From: Acidobacteriota bacterium | GTDB lineage: Bacteria; Acidobacteriota; Thermoanaerobaculia; Multivoradales; JAHEKO01 | Assembly: GCA_006227875.1 (NCBI GenBank) | Contig: SBFI01000022.1 | Location: 1-7,500 of the forward strand | DNA: 7,500 nucleotides | Reading direction: 5' to 3' | Part shown: one piece after another, positions 1-5,748 of the stretch | Layout: each line of letters starts with the position of its first letter | Position numbering within the stretch: position 1 is the first letter of the stretch | Notes under the pieces: generated by a model | What the model saw: the letters and a program-made list of their open reading frames with translations, nothing else | The model's database searches: none | Told to the model about the DNA's origin: nothing | Position numbers and translations under genes: made by a program

Positions 1-1128
1 GAGCGGATCGTCGTCGGCGCTCATGACACCACCCACAGCGTAGCGGTCGTTGACCGGACGGGTGCCGAAAAACGGGTTCTCGAGCGGACCCCCGATCTGC
101 CAGGAGGTCAGCTTTGCGAGCCCCGTGGTGATGACCTCACCGAGCTTCTTCTGTGCTTTCGGGTTGTCGGTGAGGCGAGCCAGCTCCCAGGCCGGGATGA
201 TTCCCTCATAGGCATAGGCGGTGTTGCGCCGGCGCTCCAGCGTTCGATGGACGTCGATCATCCAGTAGGCCATCTCGATGACCCGGTCGGCCCACACATC
301 GGTCCCCGGCCACTTGGCGGTAAAGAGCTCGTAGTAGGACATCGAGCCCCATTGATAGAAGCCCTTTGTCAGAGGGCTGTCGGGATCCTCGATGAGCGCA
401 TAGTCGACCCACCGCTGGTACATGGATGGCGCCGACTCCATTATCAGGGGACGCAGCCCAGGGCGATCCAGATATTTGGCGGCCTTGATCAGAGCGAGCA
501 GCGATTCGCCATCGAAATAGGGTGAGGGCTCGCCCAGTGGCAGACCGTCGGTGTGTGAATAGCCGCCGAAGAAGTGACCATCGGCCCTCTTCAACGAGAG
601 AAGAAACTCGAGATACTGGTCGAGCTCCGCCTCGAGCTCGGGCCGCCCATCGAAGTCGCCCACGGTTCTCAGGAAATCGATCAACGCGAGCGCCACCAGG
701 GCCACCGTGCCGGTTCGCCCGGCAGACGAGTCCGGATAAACCACATACAGTCTCCCATCCTCGGTGACCCGCGAGTGCCGGCGGAAGAAGGAGAGTCCCT
801 TCGAAATCGACTCGGCGGTCGGGGCCGAGGGATCGTCCTGATGGATGAGGGCGAGGCTCCACAGAGCGCCTGCCTGTCGCACTTCGCTGTCGCCGGGCAG
901 GAATCGCTTGCCGAGGACGTGGTACTGGTAACGGAAGTTGCCCTCCGGCTCCTGATTGTTGAGGAGGTACTCCCGCCCCAGGGCCAGTGAGCGATCGAGG
1001 ATGTCGCGCGAGAGTGTCGGCTCTGGTTCCTCCGCAGGGCCCGCCGGCGATGCCAAGACGAGGGCGGTGACCGCAAAGACTGCCGGCCACCTGGGAGGTT
1101 CAGATTTCCGGCTCATCGACAACGGCAT
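1..1128 (-). CDS. Secreted alpha/alpha-toroid-like protein, partial (C-terminus off left edge)
   Basis: The frame stays open for 376 codons from an ATG at 1128 down to the left window edge, so the C-terminus is missing. The start is chosen because that ATG overlaps the stop of the upstream gene in TGATG, a typical coupled arrangement; a second ATG lies four codons further in. Residues 1-31 look like a Sec signal peptide: a basic stretch (SRKSEPPRW), a hydrophobic core (AVFAVTALVLA), then SPAGPA before an acidic mature start. The rest is helical, with regularly spaced glycine/aromatic motifs such as VRQAGALWSLAL (about 83-94), GRTGTVALVALALIDFL (137-153), SPYFDGESLLALIKAAKYL (202-220) and NTAYAYEGIIPAWELARLT (302-320). 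These resemble the inner helices of (alpha/alpha)6 toroid folds found in glycoside hydrolases, epimerases and terpene-cyclase-like proteins. I do not recognise the exact family or catalytic residues, so enzyme activity is inference. It probably acts in the periplasm or outside the cell. Confidence 0.72.
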   Translation of the reverse strand, partial: MPLSMSRKSEPPRWPAVFAVTALVLASPAGPAEEPEPTLSRDILDRSLALGREYLLNNQEPEGNFRYQYHVLGKRFLPGDSEVRQAGALWSLALIHQDDPSAPTAESISKGLSFFRRHSRVTEDGRLYVVYPDSSAGRTGTVALVALALIDFLRTVGDFDGRPELEAELDQYLEFLLSLKRADGHFFGGYSHTDGLPLGEPSPYFDGESLLALIKAAKYLDRPGLRPLIMESAPSMYQRWVDYALIEDPDSPLTKGFYQWGSMSYYELFTAKWPGTDVWADRVIEMAYWMIDVHRTLERRRNTAYAYEGIIPAWELARLTDNPKAQKKLGEVITTGLAKLTSWQIGGPLENPFFGTRPVNDRYAVGGVMSADDDPL

Positions 1129-2549
1129 CAGTCACCACCAAGATCTTCGGTAAACAGCACCCGGCTGGGTTTGTCCGGCAGCGCCCACTTGCGGACCGCG
1201 ACCGCTTCCTTGACGTGACCGATGATGTCGACGGAGATCTCCTGTACCAGCGCCTCGAGCTCGCCCTCGGTCAGCCCGACGACGACACCGTCGATGGCCT
1301 CGCCGACGATTCTTTCCAGCGTCTCTTGTCCTTCATTCGAGGAGAGAGTCGCCGCCAGAGTGTCGGCGAAGGAGTCGAAAAGCGCCTGACCGATGGTCGT
1401 CACCAGCGCCCGCAGCAAGGCATCGGGCAACGGTATCCGACGCAGTGCTGCGGCGCTGTCGACCGCCTGCTCGAGATTGGCATCGAGGAATTCGCGGGCC
1501 TGATCGCGGATCTCCTGATTGGTGAACAGCCCCTGCAGCTGCTGGGTGAGCTCGGCCGCCAGAGCGTCGCGGTGGGGCTCGGCCACGGCACGGATGATCC
1601 GCTTGTGGGTGCCGTCTCGGAGCTCTCCCTGGGTCTCGGTCAGAATGCGGAGCGCCACCATATCGGATATCTCTTCGCTGATGATGTTGGCAAAGTACTT
1701 CACCGTTCGGCTGACAGGATCGTCGCCGACAGCGGAGTGGTCACTGCGCTTGAGCCGGACGTAGATCGAAGCAATGCGGAAGAGTCGGAAGAGCCGCATC
1801 TGTTTGACCGGGATGATCCCCAGCAGGTCGTACCAGTTGAGGATCGGGAACAGGAACCACTTGCTGAGGTCCGAGCGGCGTATCGAGAGGTACCAGCGGA
1901 TCCCGAACTCGAAGGCGAAGATGAGGAGAAAGGGAAGATCGATAATCCAGAAATTGTCGACCAGCTCACCGTCCAAATCGTATCGCCGGTGGTAGTTCAC
2001 CGCCAGCAACGGTCGGAGGTCGCTTTGGAAGAAGCTCGACCGGCCGGATAGCAGATCGGGGCTTGGTTCGAGTGACCAGAACAGCTCCAGCACCTCTTGC
2101 CCGGAGAGGCGGGTCGATGGCGCGAGAGTCCCCTCGCGTTGGAGGTAGTCCTTGGCACCGACCTGGAGGCGGATCAGGCTCCGCGTCTGCCCCGAGCGCT
2201 CGAAAGGGTCTTCGGTAACCGTCTGGACGGACAACTCGCGCAGCTCAGAGAGCTGCGGTTCGAGGCCCGCGGGTGACACCCCCGCGGCCATCAGGGCATC
2301 GGTTTCGTCGGCGATCTCGAGGTAGCGCTCGGTCAGCGGGTGGGGCTCGATCCCCTTCACCGGGTCATAGATATCGGTGACAACGGGAAGCAGACGGAAA
2401 TACTGGGGTCGGAGCCAGAGATAGGTAAGGTCGAAGAGGATCAGCGAGACGTTGATGATGGCCAGGTAGACCATGAACATGTCCCAGGCAAGCTGCGGAG
2501 TGAGTTGCTTGCGGAACCGCCTGAACCTGGACCCAATCGACAAGATCAT
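1128..2549 (-). CDS. Voltage-sensor-domain-like membrane protein with large S1-S2 ectodomain and helical tail, no evident pore
   Basis: The product is 473 residues from the ATG at 2549. The frame is open to 2738, but the extra 63 residues look non-coding. A GGGAG touches this ATG, so a TTG at 2543 with six-base spacing is an alternative start. After a basic N-terminus (RFRRFRK) comes one membrane helix (about 20-46), then about 150 mostly polar residues (47-198), then three closely packed hydrophobic helices. The second helix of the protein carries FAFEFGIRWY (F211, E214, R218), the third NWYDLLGI (D241), and the fourth MRLFRLFRIA with R252, R255, R258 and later K267. These match the S2 F-x-x-E-type motif, the S3 Asp and the S4 gating-charge pattern of voltage-sensor domains. 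Residues 270-473 are soluble, helical and unrecognised; no pore loop or S5-S6 pair follows S4. The predicted topology puts the insert outside and the tail in the cytoplasm. The gene is coupled by a 1-nt overlap to the downstream secreted protein. Voltage sensing is inferred from motifs, not shown. Confidence 0.75.
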   Translation of the reverse strand: MILSIGSRFRRFRKQLTPQLAWDMFMVYLAIINVSLILFDLTYLWLRPQYFRLLPVVTDIYDPVKGIEPHPLTERYLEIADETDALMAAGVSPAGLEPQLSELRELSVQTVTEDPFERSGQTRSLIRLQVGAKDYLQREGTLAPSTRLSGQEVLELFWSLEPSPDLLSGRSSFFQSDLRPLLAVNYHRRYDLDGELVDNFWIIDLPFLLIFAFEFGIRWYLSIRRSDLSKWFLFPILNWYDLLGIIPVKQMRLFRLFRIASIYVRLKRSDHSAVGDDPVSRTVKYFANIISEEISDMVALRILTETQGELRDGTHKRIIRAVAEPHRDALAAELTQQLQGLFTNQEIRDQAREFLDANLEQAVDSAAALRRIPLPDALLRALVTTIGQALFDSFADTLAATLSSNEGQETLERIVGEAIDGVVVGLTEGELEALVQEISVDIIGHVKEAVAVRKWALPDKPSRVLFTEDLGGD

Positions 2550-2719
2550 CTCCCACTGTCGAGCCGCGAGGTGGACCTCTCGCAGTGCACCCGCGATCGG
2601 TCGATCGCCGCTGGTGCTCGTGGTTAATGGTAGCCCACAAGACGGCTTTTCGAGGTGGCACCGACCGAGTTGTGATCTCTTCCCTAGCCCGTATTCGAGG
2701 CCTCTGCCACATTGGATCG
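2550..2719. other. Divergent intergenic region between voltage-sensor-like and rhomboid genes
   Basis: This 170-bp gap separates two divergently read genes and must hold promoters for both. On the plus strand a weak candidate is TTGTGA at 2670-2675 and TATTCG at 2692-2697 with 16-bp spacing, 22 bp before the rhomboid ATG; the match to a sigma-70 consensus is poor (4 of 6 and 3 of 6). I found no convincing minus-strand promoter. The region also carries a perfect short palindrome listed separately. Open frames reach into it from both sides, but their translations lack protein-like character. Confidence 0.45.
2593..2608. promoter_or_regulatory. 16-bp perfect palindrome, possible operator
   Basis: GCGATCG and CGATCGC flank a 2-bp GT centre, giving 7-bp perfect arms. 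It lies 44 bp upstream of the chosen minus-strand start, where a repressor or activator could bind. CGATCG is itself a palindrome and common in GC-rich DNA, so chance is a real alternative. Confidence 0.3.
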
Positions 2720-4720
2720 ATGATCCTGCCCATCTCACATGAGCGGGCCACGCTGTTGCGCTGGCCGGTGGTGTCGCTGACCATCATGGTGCTGTGCGTG
2801 GTCGTGCATCTTCTGTCGAGCACGGCGAGCGACGGGACGGAGCTCTTCCGCGACGCGTTCCAGTACTACATGGATCATCCCTACCTCGAGCTGGACTCCG
2901 ACGAGGTCTTGGATGCGGTCCCGGAGCTGTCGGCCTTTGTCGATCTGTTCGATGCGATGGGGGGCGAAGAGCCCGACCCCGAGGTGGTGGCCGAGGAGCA
3001 GGCGATCCTCGACGCCAAGGTGCGTGCCTGGGTCGAAACACTCGACAGCCACCCGGTGCGACGCTGGGGTCTGACGCCGGCCGACTTTGGTCTGCATCAG
3101 CTCTTCAGCCACATGTTTCTACATATCGGCTGGTTCCACCTGCTGGGAAATCTCTTTATCTTCTATCTCGGCGCCGGGCCCATCGAGGATGTCTGGGGCC
3201 GCCCCCTGTTTGCCGTCTTCTTCCTGTCGGCGGGGATCTTTGCCGCGCTCTTCTTTGTCGCCGCCTATCCCCACTCCACCCTGCCCATGGTGGGGGCCTC
3301 GGGCGCCGTTTCGGGTGTGGTCGGGGCCTTTCTGGTCCGTTTCTGGAAGGTCAAGATCCGCTTTTTCTATTTTCTCTGGTTCTTTCTTCGCATCTACACC
3401 GGTACCTTCCAGGCCGCAGCCTGGATCATGCTCCCGCTGTGGCTCGCCAACGAGCTCTATTGGGCCTATGTCTCGCACTACATCAGCCAGGCGATGCCGG
3501 GTGAGAGCGGTGGCGTCGCCTATCTGGCGCATGTAGGCGGCTTTATGTTTGGCGCGCTCTTCGCTCTCGGTGTCAAAGCGCTCGATCTCGAGAAGCGATG
3601 GGTGGCCCCCAAGATCCACTCCAAGATCGGCCTAGAGGAGAACCCGGTCCTCGAGCAGGCGGCGGAAGAGCGCAAGCTGGGTAACCACGAAGGGGCCTGG
3701 AGAATCCTCGAGGAGGAGCTCTCCCGCAACGGCGGCAACCGGGACGCCGCGCTGGCGTTGTGGGACGTCGCGCTGGAGCTGGAGCAACCGGCAAAGGCGG
3801 CACCACGAATGATGAACCTGATCCAGCAGGAGCTGCGCGCCGGGGAAGCCGACCTGGCCATCCAACACTGGGACGAGCTCAAGGGATGGGTTTCCGAGGC
3901 GCCGGTGCCCCCGAGGCTGTGTGCCCTGATGGGGCTGGCCTTGCTGGACCGGGAGGAAGAAAAGGAGGCGTGCGCGCTTCTGCGCGAGGTTGTTCCCAGG
4001 ACAGCCGAGCTGCCGCCGATGCTGCTGCTGCGTGTTGTACGGTCGGCCGCCACCAGCGACGGCGAGCTGGCGCGGTGCCTCGCTACGGCCGGGCTTTCTC
4101 ATCCCGAGCTCGGACCGCAAACAAAGGCGGAGATCGAGAGCCTTGTCACCGGTCAAGCGCATGTCGCCCCGGCCGCCGACAACCCGCCGCCGGCACCGCC
4201 CGAGGTACGAAAAGAGAGCAAAGAACTGATAGCGTTGACCAGCGAGGAGGAGTCAGTGAACGACACACCGGGGCCGGATCTCTCCCTTCAGTCGGTCATC
4301 ACAATTCCGGTCAGCATGGAAGAGGACAGTCTTACCCTCCATCTGGTGGGCCGTGGGCCGATGATTCTGAAGGACGAGAGGATGGAGGCGGTGGGGGCGG
4401 CGGAGATTTGCGAGCCGGGTCAGGAGCCCTACTTTGTCCTCGACCTCTTTGTCGACAAACCCGACCCCAAGGTGGGGCGGCTCAGGGCCTTCCGCTGCTC
4501 GACCCGGACCTTCGATCCCCGCCATCTGCTGCCGTCCGAGACCGATCCCAACCGGGCGTTTCTCACCATCGTCGGCCGGATCCTCGCCGGCAGCGGTGCC
4601 CCGCTCTACCCGGAGGATCTCCATCCCTTCCAGGCGCAACCGTTTGCCACCTATGCCTCGGTGGAAGAGTACGAGAGCGCGCTGCTGGCCCAGATCGCTC
4701 TGGCGGCCGGTGGATCCTGA
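2720..4720 (+). CDS. Rhomboid family intramembrane serine protease with long soluble C-terminal extension
   Basis: The product is 666 residues. The ATG at 2720 is chosen because MILPISHERATLLRW leads directly into the first membrane helix (about 13-33); the frame is open back to 2585 but that extension is not protein-like. The ribosome site is weak. A polar, acidic insert (34-118) separates helix 1 from the protease core. The core shows the rhomboid hallmarks: HMFLHIGWFHLLGN at 131-144 with H140 and oxyanion Asn144, GASG at 192-195 with the nucleophile Ser194, and AHVGGFMFG at 270-278 with the catalytic His271. Six or seven membrane helices end near 285, so it should be an active protease cleaving membrane substrates. 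Residues 305-475 are helical and TPR-like (EERKLGNHEGAWRILEEEL); 476-520 form a Pro/Ala/Glu-rich linker; 521-666 is a mixed beta/alpha domain of unknown type with R-x-F-R-C-S-T-R-T-F-D-P near 588-600. The tail is much longer than in the minimal GlpG-type protein. Substrate unknown. Confidence 0.92.
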   Translation: MILPISHERATLLRWPVVSLTIMVLCVVVHLLSSTASDGTELFRDAFQYYMDHPYLELDSDEVLDAVPELSAFVDLFDAMGGEEPDPEVVAEEQAILDAKVRAWVETLDSHPVRRWGLTPADFGLHQLFSHMFLHIGWFHLLGNLFIFYLGAGPIEDVWGRPLFAVFFLSAGIFAALFFVAAYPHSTLPMVGASGAVSGVVGAFLVRFWKVKIRFFYFLWFFLRIYTGTFQAAAWIMLPLWLANELYWAYVSHYISQAMPGESGGVAYLAHVGGFMFGALFALGVKALDLEKRWVAPKIHSKIGLEENPVLEQAAEERKLGNHEGAWRILEEELSRNGGNRDAALALWDVALELEQPAKAAPRMMNLIQQELRAGEADLAIQHWDELKGWVSEAPVPPRLCALMGLALLDREEEKEACALLREVVPRTAELPPMLLLRVVRSAATSDGELARCLATAGLSHPELGPQTKAEIESLVTGQAHVAPAADNPPPAPPEVRKESKELIALTSEEESVNDTPGPDLSLQSVITIPVSMEEDSLTLHLVGRGPMILKDERMEAVGAAEICEPGQEPYFVLDLFVDKPDPKVGRLRAFRCSTRTFDPRHLLPSETDPNRAFLTIVGRILAGSGAPLYPEDLHPFQAQPFATYASVEEYESALLAQIALAAGGS

Positions 4721-4738
4721 TCGTCTGAGGACAAAGAA

Positions 4739-4768
4739 GAGCCCCACCCAGATCACGGGGTGGGGCTC
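4739..4768. terminator. Bidirectional hairpin terminator between convergent genes
   Basis: GAGCCCCACCC (4739-4749) pairs perfectly with GGGTGGGGCTC (4758-4768) around an 8-nt loop. It sits 18 bp after the rhomboid stop and 39 bp past the stop of the minus-strand pilin-like gene. Reading the minus strand, the stem is followed by TTCTTTGT, so it fits a rho-independent terminator best in that direction. On the plus strand no T-run follows, but the stem can still define the 3' end of the rhomboid transcript. Confidence 0.8.
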
Positions 4769-4807
4769 GGTGAGGGGTTGAAGCTTCCCGAGGCTCGAGG
4801 TTGATTC

Positions 4808-5185
4808 TCAGTTGCCTCCCGTACCGTCGTCATTACCTCCCCCCTTCCAAGTTCTCCACCCTGGCAGGGGGCCGTGCCACTCGCCGGTTTTGATCACCTC
4901 GGGGGCGGCGCCGCAGCAGCGCAGCCAGACAAAGTCGACCTTGGAGCAGCGCGGCGCGAGGTCGGTGTCGGTGCGCATGATGTATTTGGCACCGGCGGTC
5001 GCGGTTCCCGGTTCGCTCTCTCCGGGGTTGTCCTGGTCGTCGAAGTCGCAATCGTTGCCGTGACCGGAGTTGGGATCGGTGTGCCAACCGCTACAGTAGA
5101 AGAGATTGGAGGGTATGCGGGAGCCGCCAGTCACCTGGTCATAGGCCTGCTCCAGGGTCTCGGGGGGCCAGGCGCTGTCGGCCAT
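4808..5185 (-). pseudogene. C-terminal part of a frameshifted type IV pilin/pseudopilin-like protein
   Basis: The frame is open well upstream of the ATG at 5185; reading back to about 5239 adds LTKTIKEIEYARDVVETY, which has the amphipathic helix character expected right after a pilin hydrophobic stem. The ATG at 5185 itself lacks a good ribosome site and falls inside this helix (ETYMADSAWPPETLEQAYD), so it is probably not a real start. The remainder is a small globular domain with five Cys (FYCSGW, NDCDF, PRCSK, LRCCG) and an acidic loop, DPNSGHGNDCDFDDQDNPG, that resembles a calcium-binding loop. It ends in a Gly/Asn/Asp-rich tail. Joined to the fragment at 5236-5394 by one added base, it gives a protein of about 195 residues, a usual pilin or pseudopilin size. 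It could be a real gene broken only by a sequencing error. Confidence 0.62.
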
Positions 5186-5235
5186 ATAGGTCTCGACGAC
5201 GTCGCGCGCGTACTCGATTTCTTTGATGGTCTTCG

Positions 5236-5394
5236 TCAGGTGGCTTCTTTCGAGGGCACAATTCGCGGTACGAGGAAGGTACCGAGAACGCCGATAATCG
5301 CTACCGCCAGCAGGATCTCCATCAGGGTGATACCCAACCGCCGCTGGCTCCTGTTGCCTCTCGCTGAGGTCTGCCGAGTGTCTGGGTTCTTCAT
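5236..5394 (-). pseudogene. N-terminal part of type IV prepilin/pseudopilin-like protein, truncated by frameshift
   Basis: The start at ATG 5394 is well supported: GAGGAG sits 7 nt upstream. The 52-residue product has a 21-residue basic leader (ending SQRRLG) and then ITLMEILLAVAIIGVLG, the class III prepilin signature cleaved after Gly21 by prepilin peptidase (PilD-type) and keeping the conserved Glu at position 5 of the mature form. The helix runs on through TFLVPRIVPSKEAT and then hits TGA at 5236-5238, far too early for a pilin. The next codons of the expected helix are found in the neighbouring frame directly after this point, so a single base seems to be missing near 5239. The intact protein would be inserted in the inner membrane and assembled into a type IV pilus or type II secretion pseudopilus. 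No other pilus genes are visible here. Confidence 0.7.
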
Positions 5395-5553
5395 CGCCGA
5401 TCTCCTCGATTCCAAGGTCCTGACGATCGATCGGAGGAGCAAGAGTCGGACCAGATTGCTAGAAACGCCCGAAATAGGGCTCGGAGAGGGTCGCCGAGGG
5501 CTGTCAAAAGGGTCCTAAGGCACTGATTTGCTTGGATATAGACGATTGCGGAG

Positions 5554-5610
5554 AAAAACACCGGCGGCTGCCAAAAAGATCCCTTTTTTGCGCCCGGTGG
5601 CTCCGCCGGA
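5554..5610 (-). terminator. Terminator-like hairpin downstream of oxidase operon, with two competing pairings
   Basis: Read on the minus strand, CACCGG (5599-5594) can pair with CCGGTG (5564-5559), which is followed at once by TTTTT (5558-5554), as in a rho-independent terminator. An inner stem of CAAAAAG-type and CTTTTT-type arms (5573-5589) supports it. An alternative outer stem pairs CCGGCGG (5609-5603) with CCGCCGG (5567-5561). The two outer stems share bases and exclude each other. It would end the oxidase transcript about 140-190 nt past its stop codon. The long loop makes the call tentative. Confidence 0.4.
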
Positions 5611-5629
5611 GTGTTCGATATTCGAACAC
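5611..5629. promoter_or_regulatory. 19-bp palindrome, putative operator site 1
   Basis: GTGTTCGATATTCGAACAC has 8-bp perfect arms around a TAT centre. It has the same length and outer bases as a second palindrome 81 bp away; together they fit GTGTYCGATWHYCGRACAC. This suggests a dimeric transcription factor binding both. It lies 217 bp upstream of the pilin-like start. A transcribed hairpin in the oxidase 3' region is the alternative. Confidence 0.5.
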
Positions 5630-5691
5630 GAGGGCCGGTATGCGGGCCCACATCCCAGATACCCAAAGGGCGTATCGGCAGGCGGCGGATC

Positions 5692-5710
5692 GTGTCCGAT
5701 TACCGGACAC
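5692..5710. promoter_or_regulatory. 19-bp palindrome, putative operator site 2
   Basis: GTGTCCGATTACCGGACAC has 7-bp perfect arms around a 5-bp centre and matches site 1 at the outer bases. Differences in the arms (T to C on the left, A to G on the right) are compensatory, so dyad symmetry is kept. It lies 38 bp past the oxidase operon's stop codon on the minus strand. Read on the plus strand, a run of seven T follows after ten bases, but no plus-strand gene ends here, so a terminator role is unlikely. Confidence 0.5.
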
Positions 5711-5748
5711 TGCACACCACTTTTTTTCCTTTTGTTTACTGAGCTTTT

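Larger units (their letters stand above)
5395..5748. other. Intergenic region upstream of pilin-like gene and downstream of oxidase operon
   Basis: This 354-bp gap contains no protein-like frame on either strand. In minus-strand order it holds an A-rich stretch just after the oxidase stop, two related palindromes, a terminator-like hairpin and then the leader of the pilin-like gene. A perfect TTGACA -35 element occurs on the minus strand at 5507-5502, but no convincing -10 box lies 16-18 bp further on, so the pilin promoter is not firmly placed. I saw no tRNA or recognised small RNA. Confidence 0.5.

Noticed and set aside
206..1090. Long minus-strand open frame of 294 codons
   Set aside because: It overlaps the secreted toroid-like gene in another frame; its translation is Arg/Gly/Pro-rich with no domain character, typical of a shadow frame in GC-rich DNA.
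1215..2051. Plus-strand open frame of 278 codons
   Set aside because: It lies antisense to the voltage-sensor-like gene, whose membrane helices and motifs are clear; the antisense translation is low in hydrophobics and shows no motif.
2585..2719. N-terminal extension of the rhomboid protein to an ATG at 2585
   Set aside because: The extra 45 residues are not protein-like, lie in the divergent promoter region and precede a start that leads directly into the first membrane helix.
5225..5250. Programmed frameshift in the prepilin-like gene
   Set aside because: The shift needed is -1 (or +2); no X-XXY-YYZ slippery heptamer is present at the stop, and the RF2-type +1 signal would give the wrong frame.
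5561..5580. Sigma-54 promoter (TGGCA near 5570 on the minus strand)
   Set aside because: The -12 element is TG instead of GC at the required spacing.
5611..5629. Palindrome as a LexA/SOS box, or as the T-arm of a tRNA (GTTCGAAT)
   Set aside because: The half-sites are in the opposite order to the CGAAC-N4-GTTCG SOS type, and no acceptor, D or anticodon stem can be drawn around it.
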